Assembly: GCA_033032175.1 (NCBI GenBank)
Contig: CM065309.1
Location: 9,300,001-9,364,000 of the forward strand
Reading direction: 5' to 3'
Source: Saturnia japonica
Lineage: Eukaryota > Arthropoda > Insecta > Lepidoptera > Saturniidae
Length of the DNA: 64,000 nt
Below are positions 22,081 to 33,162 of this stretch, piece after piece. The notes beneath the pieces are model-generated. The model had not been told where the DNA came from, ran no database searches, and saw only the letters and a list, made by a program, of their open reading frames with translations. Numbering within the stretch: position 1 is the first letter of the stretch; each line of letters begins with the position of its first letter. A program made the position numbers and the translations under genes.

Positions 22081-23480
22081 GGATGATCAGGAGGTCTCCT
22101 GACCATTGTTAAGGCAACAAAGTGCAGCTAAATAGGAGTTAAATAAACTACTTTTATGGCTTTCTCTATACTAATAAACATAAAACCACCACCAAAAGGA
22201 TGAAACAGCTTAGCTATGTTGAAAACAAGCCAAAATATCACTATTTAAATGGCCAATCCCACTAACACATGTATCATTTATCACCTCTGACAGCAGAAAC
22301 AACATTAAAATCTCAAGTTATTACTATTAGTCATATACAATTTTGTTAAGCTGAGATAGTACACAAACACCATTCGGTCTGTGTAGGTGTTTGTGTTTGA
22401 TTTCTGAGAATTTTGTTTAGTGAAATGTAGTTTGGATGACAGAATAAGAATACCATATCATAATTCTTTTTCATTTCAGTTTTTTTATAAGCAACTAAAT
22501 TTTTTTATGTTTTGAGGTTAGTATTGTTTTTATTATTTTTTATGAAAATGATGATTTAAGTTGTAATGAGCAAGGTACTATTATAATCAGGGATCTAATC
22601 TCTATCGAATTCAACCTCTTTTAATCCCCAAAGCAAGCCAAACAATTCTAAATCCAACCCCAATTGCCCTTTCAGAAGTATCTTTCAGCCCTAACAATGG
22701 TAGAACTAAAATTTATCTCAGCCATAAGAAGCTATGAGACTTGTAGAGAACTTTAAATTTGTACAGTAAATATTTTATAGAAAAAAGTCAATGTTTATGT
22801 CGGTTTAGATATTATAGTAATATTTATATATGAACACCTTCATTTTGTCTAATAAGATAATCTTTCTCTTTGTAAAACATTTCAAATTTGTGCAAAACGG
22901 AATTCAGTATAAAGATTACTGTAGTCAAATTAATGGTCATGTGAAACTAAAAACTTGATCAGTATATTTTTTTTATTACAAATAATATAAAAACGTATAT
23001 TTTAAAATATAAACATAGAATTTATTTACCTTTCCTTCGACTAAACCAATTTTCAGAAGTAGCCATTATAACATTTCTTTCGGGTCTTTATAAAACGTAG
23101 ATATAAAACTTATTTCTGAAACAATATGTACTTAATTTAAATTCAATTTCATAAATAATTTTTAAGCAAGCAAATAAAACATGAACTGCAAAGCATAGAC
23201 CACAGAAGGATCTCCAGATTGCATTTTCGAAATTTCCCTATGGCAGCCAAAAAATTTCCCCAAAATGATATTATTTCAGCAACTTTTCCACAAAAAAGTT
23301 TAACCTGCCTAATCCTTGATATTTTTGTTTATTTTTAGTATATGCAGCTTCAAGATGCGGGAATATGTGTTCTGAACTATAAAAGTCCATCTTATATAAG
23401 CAAACATTTTACTACTTTTTTCAATTTGTAAATAAAAACGTATTCTGACAAGATAAAAAAAAAAAATTGGTTGCCTGTAA
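22081..23480. other. AT-rich DNA with one copy of a small dispersed repeat
   Basis: No host gene is recognised. At about 22,545-22,700 (minus sense) there is one copy of a repeat family also found at 37,763-37,990 and 43,525-43,690. A GT-rich inverted phrase, 'acaaacaccattcggtctgtgtaggtgtttgt' in halves around 22,361-22,395, could form a short hairpin. Confidence 0.45.
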
Positions 23481-23690
23481 AGTCGGTATACGGGCGAAAG
23501 TTTTACGTGACAACGACTTTATGTCTGTCTTCTGCTCTTAGCGTAACATCAGTGGAATGCGTGTCTACTCGCTCTCATTGTGAGGCATAACGTGAGCGGA
23601 GCGTAACGCAGTTTCTTGAAGTGTCACCCGGCAAACCATTTTATAAGACGTTGTCACGTCAAAAAATATGACTAAGGGAGTCACATTTGC
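23480..23690. mobile_element. Small palindromic MITE-like element
   Basis: 'ttttacgtgacaacgacttt' (23,501-23,520) and 'ataagacgttgtcacgtcaa' (23,643-23,662) are inverted matches about 120 bp apart. The outside phrase 'ttggttgcctgtaaagtcgg' is one I associate with dispersed lepidopteran repeats. It has no coding capacity. Confidence 0.55.
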
Positions 23691-23989
23691 TTTCTTGGTG
23701 CGTTATTCTCTGTTGTATTGATTTTCAATCAGTAAGTATAGTACCTTAAGATATAGATAACAGAGCTATTAAGATGATAAGTAAATAAAAAAGTATAACT
23801 ACAGCCGCATAATTTATACAGTACATATCTAATATGAAATACAAGTTTTCTCTACCCTAAAAATTATAGAACCATATGCAATGTAACATCTGTTTTTACC
23901 CCGGGTGACGCTTCCCCGGTTTGGACGGGCGTTTTTGTTGTTATGCCGGATGCCCGTCTCGTAGACGCCGCGCCGTACGGATGCCAGTG

Positions 23990-24625
23990 GGACGCGATGG
24001 TAGTGAGGGGGTCCGGGGGGTGCAATAATGCACGACCGCTTGAGGTTTGATACCCATGCAGCACCCATCCAAGTCGTGTGAAGGATGCTACTGGTTGGTT
24101 CATCTTTTCTTTGCGCGTTCCTCTTGAGGTGATGAGTTCCCAATTGTCTTGTCCTATTAACAAATTGAGAGACCCCTCTTCGTATTCTTCCTCTCTTGAT
24201 TCACCAGCTTCCTTAGGTGTGTGCAGTTCTCTATTGTGCTCTTCTCCAGTCTTTGAGGAGTCAGATGCATGTCATCAATGGTGCGTACCCCGGTGATCGC
24301 TCGCTTCTTAGACTGGTGTAATCCCCTTATCTGCAAGTTGAGCTTCATTGAATCTTTGTTTACCATGGATTTTCCACCCACGGTCTCCACATGAAGCGTC
24401 TCCTTAGGTCCATTGAGTCGAGTCCATCGAGTCCAGGAGTGTAACTGTGGACCCCTCATCCAGCAGTGTCAAGACTTCAGCTGCTCCTGCTGGGCCATAG
24501 ATCTCGACGGGAAGCATCTTCAAGTAAGCTCTTGATGACCTGGTGCAGTTCACTGGTAGCCTTACGTTGTTGGCTACTTCTTTTCCATCTTCTTGCTTGG
24601 ATTCTTCTCTCTCTTCATGAAGCAA
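23990..24625 (-). pseudogene. BEL/Pao protease-like region (DUF1758-type)
   Basis: The minus strand reads LKMLPVEIYGPAGAAEVLTL followed by LDEGSTVTLLD. This matches the aspartic-protease signature of BEL/Pao pol, with the catalytic Asp in L-D-E-G-S. Next come ICLIGQDNWELITSRGTR and FTRLGWVLHGYQ, the end of this domain. A frame change near 24,400 interrupts it. At the residue after LHGYQ the coding sequence stops and a second copy of the 5' leader begins. Confidence 0.8.
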
Positions 24626-24754
24626 GTTGTGATGTCATCGTTTGCAGGTTGAACATGAAGGTTGACGGCAGGTCTCTTTCCTATGCCTTCCGCTCAGGCA
24701 CTTGTAGCATAATCGTGATTCCTTCGCGACACCCCATCGTTTCTTTACAGGTGC

Positions 24755-26316
24755 TTAAAGGAACTTAGGACATTCCCGCAGGTAATGTCCCTCGTGGCAA
24801 TGTGGGCAAGCTGCTTTATCTCTTCCTTCTCTTTCGATCCCCCGCTTTTCTCTATTTGGCCTCTCTTGGTCTATATGATCGGTCGTAGTATGCGCAGATT
24901 GTCGCTTCGGTATCTGCCTCCTTGTTACGATGTCTGGTATCGCTTGTTGTCCACAGCGATGCGCCATCCTGTTCAGGAATACCACCATCATGTTGAGGTC
25001 AGGATCCCCTTCGGTCTTGTCCGCTACGTAGTCATACCAGCGGTACTTCAGTATTGCTGTCATCTTGTCGACGATGCTCCTCAATATCTCCGGAGATTGC
25101 AGGTATTGTGGTTTTCGCAGTCCTCGTATCGCCACCACGGTGTTGTTCACGTTGCTTGCTAGCAAGCATACGTCAAAAGCGTTGTCGCTGATCGGTGGCA
25201 GTTTCTTGATTTTTTCCAGTTTTGCCAGGACCAGTGCATCCGCTCTTCCATAACTCCGCTTCAAGGCTTCCATCACTTCCTCCGGTGTGCTCTCGGAGTA
25301 CAGTTGGCTGCGAACTCCCTCTCTTACTTCTTCCTTCAAGGCTCTTCTTAATCTTGCCATGTTGTGTGGCAGAGAAGAGCGGAGCGGTGTCTTCGTATAC
25401 AGCTTTAAAGGCTATCCATTCTCTTGTGTCACCATCGAACAATGGTAGTTGGTGCACGTAGTCTGGCTGCAGCACATGGCTCTGGATCTGGACTCCTTTC
25501 AACGCTTCAGTGAGGACTCTTGCAAGGCTTTGATGACTCTTCTCCATTTCGGACTTAGTATTGGGTTCGCGTGCGGAAGGTGGGAGGTCCCTATACACCC
25601 CTCCTTGGGTGCCTCCCCCTCGTGTCCCATCTTGAAGACGCCCTTTGCAGCCTTCTGGATCCAGTCCCTGATTTGGTCCTCCCGGTCTATTGGCTCTTCA
25701 ATAACGGAGTCTTCTTCCTCTTCGTTGTCCACTTGTATGAGTTCCAGTCGTAGCCTGGCAGCTTTCGTGGCTGCTTGTGCCTCTCGCAGCTCCTTTTCGG
25801 CCAGTTCGGCGCGAGCTTCCAGCTCCTTCCATCTTTTTGAAGACCTGGTGGATGCAGGACGGTTCTTCTTCACCGTTGGTGCATCCTGGTCTTCCTCTGA
25901 AGCTGTTTCTCGCGTCGTGCCGGTAACGGTGGTCTCGTACGAAGTAACTTCTGTGGTCTCTGTGCTGCTCCCCTGTCGAGTCTCTGGTGCAGCCTCAAGC
26001 AGCTGCTCCCTCGGAGAACCCTTTTGGCTCCTGGTGACTGGTATCCCGTAAAGGTGTCGAGGATCCGGCTCGAAGGACCAACTGTTGAGTACACGTCACT
26101 TCCCCTCTGCGTGAGGGAGGGGGGGGGGTGACGTTTTCCCGGTTTGGACAGGCGTTTTGTTGCGCCGGATGCCCGTCTCGTAGACGCCGTACGGATGCCA
26201 GTGGGACGCGATGTTAATGAGGGGGTCCGGGGGGTGCAATAATGCACGACCGCTTGAGGTGCCGGGTCTTCAAATGAAAGTCGATATCTTCCATATACTG
26301 TTCGCAGGACGACCAA
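24755..26316 (-). pseudogene. BEL/Pao gag (DUF1759-type) with zinc knuckle
   Basis: Overlapping minus frames give, in order: an N-terminal coiled coil (RWKELEARAELAEKELREAQ and on, 25,873-25,499); a capsid-like region (LPLFDGDTREWIAFKAVYED, 25,460-25,400; MARLRRALKEEVREGVRSQL and SYGRADALVLAKLEKIKKLP, from 25,360); and a CCHC knuckle (CPHCHEGHYLREC, ~24,790). The order and the phrase FDGDxxEWxxF are those of BEL/Pao gag. At least three frame changes split it. Confidence 0.85.
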
Positions 26317-26887
26317 AGCTTTCTTCTTGTTGTTACTCGTGGTTACTTGTAGTTACTTGTACTCGATGATATGCGCCGTGCGCCTCTTCGAGCTTAAGTA
26401 GTTCGGAGAGTGACCGTAAGGAGAGCCCCGCTTAAATTCGTATTTTAATTTAATTTTTACTTTGGTCGCCCTGTTAATCTCTCTCTATATTTCTTTCTTT
26501 ATATACATTGTGTATACATGTTATATATCAAAATATTCCTCGTTGTATTACTTATCCCTTGCATTCATATATTATATACATCGAGCGGCATCACCGCTCG
26601 TAAAGTTTCTATAACATTGGATATTCTTACCCTATTGACTTATTCTATGCATTTATCTATTCTATAATAGTTCTATTTCCATATATGTAACACAGAATGC
26701 ATAAGCATTTATATATAACTTAATACATCACATGCAACTTATAATATAGCGTAGTCGCTAACATTTCTCTATATTTCTATCTATATCGATCTATTCTATT
26801 AAGACACATAGTACATAACACATAAACACAATAATATAACGTAATAACCTAACACAAGACACGAAAATAACAGTTCTGTCGCCAACA
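26299..26887 (-). repeat. BEL/Pao 5' LTR
   Basis: The LTR starts 'tgttggcgacagaac' at 26,887 and ends about '...gtcgtcctgcgaaca' at 26,299, just before the gag leader. It matches the LTR at 47,483-48,104 along its length, with many differences. The AT-rich body and the 'gcggggctctc' segment near its end are shared. Confidence 0.8.
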
Positions 26888-27233
26888 CTACTAAAATGAA
26901 ACAGAATAAATTTCACGGACTCCTAATTATACCAATTTAGTACTGAAAGTACTAAAAACGGTCACACTGCCTGTAAAGTGCTAAACCCGGTCTGTGTTGC
27001 CAGTGCGCAGTGCCCAATAGCTAGGAATGCATCAATACCATTTGATAATATTGCTTATACTGAGTACTCAAATGGTATCAGAACTTTTCATGCAATACTA
27101 AGTACTTTCGATACTGAAATTCTGATATTAATACTGATATAAAACAGTGATATCAAATCAATTGGTGTCATGATTCCGCCCAGGCACTGCCCCGGGCCCT
27201 CGCGGGCGTGTTGATGAATAGCGGCCCGGAGCG
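26888..27233. other. AT-rich spacer
   Basis: No gene is seen. A GC-rich tract at 27,176-27,245 ('cccgggccctcgcgggcgtg') precedes the retroposon insertion. Confidence 0.5.
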
Positions 27234-27245
27234 TGTGAGCAGGCG

Positions 27246-27623
27246 TTTTTTTTTTTTTTTTGAACTGACTACTCTGTTCGCTTTAGGGGCCCTATCCAAA
27301 AACAGAGCTGCTGCGGCTTTTACAGCTTCACCGAACTTGGGGGCGAGTGCTTAGGGTACTCAACCGCGAAAGTTTTTGACGACTCGCACGAGGGTGCCAG
27401 AGTGGACGAACCTCGGCTCGGGCGGTCGTCGCGGTTGCGAAAAGGTCGCGATCTAACTAATACCCTACTCCTACAAATTCGAGCTAACTAATATATACTC
27501 ATATGCACGTTCCCCTCCTCCTGGGAGGAAGGAGGGAGTCATGCGTATGTGTATTTAGTGATCGGAATAGTTTTTCTACACTAACTAGCGCAAAAAAAGA
27601 AAAAAAAAATCCCTTACAGAACC
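27246..27623 (-). mobile_element. 5'-truncated retroposon (family P) with 12-bp target duplication
   Basis: The left end is a T run, the poly(A) tail of a minus-strand copy. The body has the family hallmarks 'ttaggggccctat', 'cgctgcggcttttacagctt' and, at the far end, 'cccttacagaacct'. TGTGAGCAGGCG occurs at both 27,234-27,245 and 27,624-27,635, a clear target duplication. Other copies are at 28,894, 31,533, 31,626, 32,151 and 58,660. A tail plus variable 5' truncation fits LINE-type integration. Confidence 0.88.
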
Positions 27624-27639
27624 TGTGAGCAGGCGGCGG

Positions 27640-28374
27640 TGGTATTTGTATTATAAATATCGTTTTGTGGATAATTGATAGTAATTGTTATCATCTATAA
27701 ATCATAAAACAAAATTCCCCATCGTGTCTAGTCAGCCTGAATCAATTGATAAAGCATTCACAAGTATCGAAACTTTGAAGTGGAATTGAATGCGGTTTCA
27801 ATACATTGATTCGTTACATTAATGAAAACGATATCGATTCATCCCTAAGCTAAATTATTTAAAAAAAACTCACTAGTATTAAAATTTGAAGTGTTATCGA
27901 ATGTGGCTTCAGTACCTGTGTGATAACGATATCAATTCATCCCTAAGCAGGGCAAGGCCAAGCATAAATTGATAAAGGGGGGTTTTTGGCGGGATCTTGA
28001 AGTGAGATGTTGTGGTTTTTATTTTTAATTCATTATCTTAGGTTTTTGACCCTATATTATGTAATATTGGTGGCGTTTTGCGTGATGTAGTTTGGTTTTT
28101 GTGCATAAGTGAAGTGGATTATAAATATAAGCTGAAAGCATTCATTCTGAGGTCCCACAAAATCTTTCTAGAAAGTTCTAACAAGGGAGCTACCATCTTG
28201 TTAGGATACTGAATCGTCATAACACATGACACTATAATTCACTCGATAATGGCAGTAATGGTCTTCATTAAAGAAGACCGGTTGCCAAGTTAGGGAGAAG
28301 AAGAAGAAGAAGAAATAGATAAAGACTCACAAGTATCGAAACTTTGTAGTGGTATTGAATGACGTTTCAATACT
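27640..28374. repeat. Dispersed repeat block with internal ~85-bp repeats
   Basis: The phrase 'agtatcgaaactttgaagtg' followed by 'ttcatccctaagc' occurs at 27,765-27,848, in changed form at 27,870-27,948, and truncated at 28,327-28,372. A second block, 28,015-28,290, matches 38,160-38,336 plus 42,731-42,860, the site into which the Gypsy element inserted. So 28,180 shows the uninterrupted form of that site. A GAA microsatellite lies at 28,298-28,315. Confidence 0.65.
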
Positions 28375-29037
28375 TAGGCTGAAATCTATAGATCGTACTC
28401 AGTCTTTAGTTCCGAAATTCAAATTTATATTCGCAAGCTTAGCATTAGCTCAGCTCTGCCTGAGTAAAGTTCAAGTCATCGAATTTGACGACTTACGGAA
28501 AACTTGGGTATTATACGACAAAAAAAATAGTATAGCTTAATAGGGATTTAACAGTGATTTTATACACTTTTTAAATTGTCTGTATTGCTTGATTCTTATT
28601 GGCTACTATATAAAAATGACTGTTTTTATTACGTTGACGTTTTTTATTCCAGTTGTTTGCAATTGTTTCTCGTTATTGCTTTAAAACTTTGTTGAATATT
28701 ATACAATTCCACAATTTAAATTCTATTTTAAATACCTTTTTAATATTCTATACATAATTCGTGATAAAAAAAACTTTTTGAGTTGAATAAATTTTACAGT
28801 CCCAATGCGGTATCGAAACGTTAATTTACAGTTACCAGTCACTCTCTCCTTAGCGTAACTCGACTATAAATTCGAAAGCTAAGATTGCGCTGAGTGCCAA
28901 GTTCAATGAAGCTGTAATAGCTATCAGAGGCTCAAGGGCCCCTAAGGATAACAGTATAGTCAGTTATAAAAAAAAAAAAATTGCGCTGATTAAATACTTA
29001 GCGAAGTTTGAGTTAAGCTCAGGTTGAGCTAAGACTA
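28375..29037. mobile_element. MITE-like element related to 51,740-51,940
   Basis: The left end 'ttaggctgaaatctatagat' matches both ends of the MITE at 51,740-51,940. The right part, 'cttagcgaagtttgagttaa', is the complement of 51,787-51,806. It interrupts the third copy of the 85-bp repeat at 28,372 and is itself interrupted by a retroposon at 28,894. A 63-codon frame over its left end is not a gene. Confidence 0.6.
28894..28979 (+). mobile_element. 86-bp tail-only copy of retroposon family P
   Basis: It ends 'agggcccctaaggataacag', 'tatagtcagtt' and an A run, the 3' end of the family read on the plus strand. ATTGCGCTGA flanks it at 28,884-28,893 and 28,980-28,989. It lies inside the MITE. 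Confidence 0.8.
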
Positions 29038-29240
29038 AAGTGACCATACGTCCCGTTTTGAACGGGCCCGTACCTTTTTACGGTTATCAGTCCCGTTGTC
29101 CCTAAAAAAGCTCCCGGGACTCAAAGTTGTCCCGTTTTCCGAAATCACGCAAAAATTATGGGGTTTATAGAACACAAGCGGTGCAGGAACCAGTGTTTCC
29201 AGTGCCCGATAGCACAAAATTACCAAGGACTGAACAAAAA
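29036..29240. mobile_element. Transposon fragment with 'gaccatacgtcccgtttt' motif
   Basis: 'gtgaccatacgtcccgtttt' followed by repeated 'gtcccgtt' phrases is a widespread insect transposon-end sequence, probably of a DNA transposon. There is no coding part or partner end here. From here to 29,940 I see no gene; a CTT run lies at 29,866-29,884. Confidence 0.4.
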
Positions 29241-29939
29241 GTAACATTTTGATCACAAAAGGAATGCATTTTCATAATGATTGTCGAAAAACGCATTTTT
29301 ATCCTGTTTATGCGTCAGGTATTAAGTGCAGTATATTAAAAAAAACATCGTACTTATACAAACATAGTATATGGACATTAAAATTGTTCATACTTAAAAG
29401 TAAAGAGTACGAGTTTGTGCGTGCGTGCGAATGTTTGTGTGTATGCCAGTGCCGAGATTTGAGCAGATGAGCACCGTGCTCGGCCGGTTGTATAAACCTT
29501 CCTCAGGCAATCGACAAATTGCAAAACATTGTACATACTTTAGGCTGGACCCCTCAGAGTGGTCTCGCGGAATAGGCGCGTGTTCAGTAGTTCAATAGTT
29601 ATAGGTATTTTACAAACATTTATAAAAATTCCATCGATGCGTTTATTATGAGTTAGACTAACTGATTTTTAAATAATATTTTATTAGTAACTCCGTAATT
29701 TATATTAGTAACTTTGTTCCGGACAGCGGCGGCCCCCAATCGCACATTACTTAACAATTCAGTGTAACTAATCTCATCTTATTTCTATAATTACTGTTTC
29801 TTTACCGCTCTCAGGATGCAAATCTGACGTAGTATTGTATTCTCTTTGGATGCAAAATAAACTTTTCCCTCTTCTTCTTCTTCTTTATATAATGCCAACG
29901 TGTGTGTAAACACAATTCAACCAATGACATGTACATAGA

Positions 29940-31510
29940 ACAAATTAGACGACTTTGAGGCATCAGTGAATATTAGGATCCATCCTTCCCAGTCTTTAGC
30001 CAGCTGTTCTTGGAATTTCCTGTTAGCCTCAACTGTGTCACTATAAATACCAAAATCCATTATAACAGTTGGTTGGCAGGTAATTGCCAAATAATTTACG
30101 AGATGTAGGGGATTGATAACAGATTTAAAAATAGGATCTGAAAGTCTATTAATTTTAATAAAGGACTGGAGGATACAGGGATGATCTTATAGGGCCTGAT
30201 AGCCATGGGATTCAAAACCTTGTAAAAGGACTTGCAGCTTAGGAATTAAAGGATGATTTGAATTTTGAAAAAGTTTCGAGAGAAGCCGGTCTGACAGGAA
30301 TTGTCCCTGAATGAATAGTGGCGGATCAGCTCATTCCACTTGATGCACTGGAGATGACCTCATAGCACCTATGATTATTCTCAGAGACCGGGTCTGAATC
30401 TTATCCAATTTCACCATAGCTGCTGTTGGCGCGTGTTAATTATAAGGCATTTAATATTTCCCGCTAAACCTACCACCTCATAACCACCTCCCTCCTCTAC
30501 TCCCAGCTCGCAAACAGTCCGTCTCGGAACGCAAGCGCATCGCCACGCGGACAACGCCGCACGCTTTAAACAGTGATATAGTGAACTTTGTACAATCGCT
30601 GTTAAAAATCTAGCTTGGAAGGCCTTCGCCGCGAGTGACATGTAATTTAGTTTTTGAAGAAGAGCTATCGTCGAGTTATATTACACACGCTACGAGTCAC
30701 CAATATTAACGTAGTGAGTTCTATAGTTTACCCGCATCCCGCACCTAATTATTTAAGGCCTCTTTCGAGCTACACCAGCCGCTTTATTGCAAGGATCCAG
30801 TAAAAAGAACACAAAATAGAAATATAAGGGGATGCAACATATAATACTAAATCATCAGTATTCTATATCACTGCAGTATTTGACAAAAACACTACAGTTT
30901 GGCTGAAATCAGCAGTATATATATATATTTTAAAGTAGAGTGCTCAAGACAGACCCTTGACGTAAACCTTTCCACATTAATCTTGGGCTACATATACCTT
31001 CTTGAGATTTTATATGGATGGCTCTTTCCATCATGAGGCTGATTATGTAGTTGATCATCCTCTCCGGGACACTCAGCAAAAAAAGTTTGTTCCTGAGTAC
31101 CGGAAGAAAACATTATCATAAGCAGATGCCACATCTAGAAACACACCAACCAAAAATTCCTTTTTTTGAAAGGAGCGCCTAATATCTGTAGTGATTATGC
31201 TAAGGTTGTCTATGTGGACATATTTTTTCTAAAACCTGTTTGTGACATAGCTAAAAAGTCTTTATTTTCAACAAACCACTCTATTCGGTTTTTAACCATA
31301 TGCTCCATGATTTTGGAAAATGTGCCAGATAGGGATATAGATAGGTCTATAGGATTGGGAATCTAAAGGGTCTTTACCATGTTTGAGTATAGGCACAATA
31401 AACTGTGATTTCCATGAATGATTCTTTAACGGAAGTGAGGAACAGAGTGTGAAGTTCCTCATCCGCCATAGAAAAGGGAAGATCCTCCAACCAGACTGAT
31501 TTTATGTCTG
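29940..31510 (-). mobile_element. Second I-clade LINE copy (RT-RNase H part), split by a solo LTR
   Basis: 'actttgaggcatcagtgaat' at 29,951 matches 17,942 in the RNase H of the first LINE. 'caccaaccaaaaattc' (31,144) and 'gcgctcattgcacctatga'-like stretches match the RT region of the same element. It is on the minus strand, truncated at both ends and riddled with stops. A ~350-bp insertion at 30,424-30,773 interrupts the RT; the flanking halves join well against the uninterrupted copy near 18,370. Confidence 0.75.
30424..30773 (+). repeat. Probable solo LTR inside the second LINE
   Basis: The segment starts TGTTGGCGCGTGTTAA and ends GAGCTACA, with TG...CA termini and about 350 bp. It interrupts the LINE exactly where the uninterrupted copy reads through ('gcagctatattgcatggatc' near 18,381). 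'agctgc' precedes it and a similar 'agccgc' follows 2 bp after its end, a possible decayed target duplication. It differs from the BEL LTR at 26.3 kb. There is no internal coding region, so recombination between two LTRs is the likely origin. Confidence 0.55.
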
Positions 31511-31532
31511 GCGGGCTGCTGCCCAAAGGTTG

Positions 31533-31614
31533 TTTTTTTTTTAGATCTGACTAAACTGTTAGCCTTAGGGGCCCTGAAGCCGCTGCGGCTTTTACAGCTT
31601 CACCGGACTTGGTA
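31533..31614 (-). mobile_element. Retroposon family P, first of two copies at one site
   Basis: A T run is followed by 'gactaaactgttagccttag' and truncates at 'caccggacttggta'. 'cccaaaggttg' precedes it (31,522-31,532) and 'cccaacggttg' follows (31,615-31,625). It is heavily 5'-truncated, to about 80 bp. Confidence 0.82.
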
Positions 31615-31625
31615 CCCAACGGTTG

Positions 31626-31740
31626 TTTTTTTTTTTAGATAACCTGACTACACTGTTACCCTTAGGGGCCCTAAAACCGCTGCGGCTTTTACAGCTTCAC
31701 CGAACTTTGGGGCGAGCGCTTAGGGCACTCAGCCGCGAAG
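31626..31740 (-). mobile_element. Retroposon family P, second of two copies at one site
   Basis: The T run and family 3' end recur directly after the 'cccaacggttg' duplicate. A third related target sequence, 'cccagcggttt', lies at 31,741-31,751. The copy reaches further into the body (to 'cactcagccgcgaag') than its neighbour. Confidence 0.82.
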
Positions 31741-32150
31741 CCCAGCGGTTTTTGTCGGGTTCTTGTATATATACTCAATTGTTGGGTTGATTCCAATATC
31801 AAGATGTAGGATAGTTCGTATGTGGCGAGATAGATGTCGCTATCGCTAAGCTAATACAGAAAATTTTTCGTATACGTATTACGTATTTTAAGGATTTCAT
31901 AGAAAACCCCAATAACACTTTGCTCGACCTGGGAATCGAACACAAATATTAACTTTCCCCCTCAGCATTTGATATAGAGGGATAGAGCTGTCAGTCAGAA
32001 GAGGTACATCATAAAATAGAGATTCTCCACTGGCATTGTAGATGCGTAAAAACGAGTGCTATTTTATGGAAATATAAAATATTGCGTATTATTATAAAAG
32101 TTGCTAAATTTGGGCCTAAAATATTTATCAATTAATATAATTATACTGTT

Positions 32151-32240
32151 TTTTTTTTTTTTTAGAACTGGCTACACTGTTAGCCTTATGGGCCCTAAAG
32201 CCGCTGCGGCTTTTACAGCTTCACCGGACTTGGGCCGAAA
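32151..32240 (-). mobile_element. Retroposon family P, short 3' copy
   Basis: A T run and 'ctacactgttagccttatgg' through 'caccggacttggg' mark the family 3' end. No clear target duplication was found. No gene is seen from here to 32,600. Confidence 0.75.
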
Positions 32241-33162
32241 ATTTTATATATCGTTTGGCTGTACAATCCATGTTTATTTGCCAGCGTTAGTTGGCAACTT
32301 TTATTGTGGATATGACAGCCATAGATTAATATAGGTAATGACAGCTTCCTTTTGTCGTTACTATGGAGGGTAGAGGTAGTCGTTACCAAAACATAAGTTT
32401 GTTGTTTTTCATGGCCTGTTACAAATCTAGTATTCTAACTGTTGTAATACATTATCCTATAGAAAGTCTCAGTAATTTCATTGCAAACAGCTTATGGGCC
32501 CAGGCCCAGCACACTGAAGAGCAATCACAGTTCATCATTGATAATAACCAATAAAATGGAGAACGCCGGTAAATTCATAAGTCTGGACAAATTTGGCTCA
32601 GCTTCCCATTGACGTCCGTCGAGTTGGGGGATGAATTTTTTTTTACAAGAAGGTTTCATTATTATGCACATACGCAAAGTTTCAATATGCGGAAACCCGT
32701 AGTTTTTGAGAAAAAAATTTATTAAAATAAATTATTTTTGTCTTAAATTGTCAATCCCTACCACAGATTATATAGAATTCACGCCATTGAACGTTTCGTT
32801 TTACCTACGGTTAAGTTGTCATACGTTCAGTAATATTTTATTTTATATAAATTTACGAAAATAATTATATTTTGTACTCATTTCAATAATTTATTAAGCA
32901 CATATATATTTACCAGTTTATATATATATATTAAATTATAGAATTATTTTCATTATGATTCATAAAACTAAAATATGTAGAGTTAGTCTTTTGCGGGCTT
33001 GCAAAACGAAACGTAAAACTGACGCCATTTTGTACTGTCATTGTCAGTGTCATCGTTAGTCTTACGACTCCTCTGGTTATTGGTCTATGCTTCCGACTAA
33101 TGTTGTAATGTTCAGCCAAAAGTATTAAAGTACAGTTATCTTCAAGTAAAATTAGAGACAGC

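Larger units (their letters stand above)
23895..26887 (-). mobile_element. BEL/Pao LTR retrotransposon, 5' half only
   Basis: On the minus strand a 589-bp LTR (26,887 to 26,299, starting TGTTGGCGACAG) is followed by a leader, gag with a CCHC knuckle, and a retropepsin-like region. RT, RNase H, integrase and the second LTR are absent. The left end is odd: a second copy of the leader sequence is attached directly to the protease region at about 24,046. The same LTR and leader recur on the plus strand at 47,483-48,345. Confidence 0.85.

Noticed and set aside
25449..26051. A 200-codon plus-strand frame, serine-rich
   Set aside because: It is antisense to the BEL/Pao gag on the minus strand, which has clear gag features.
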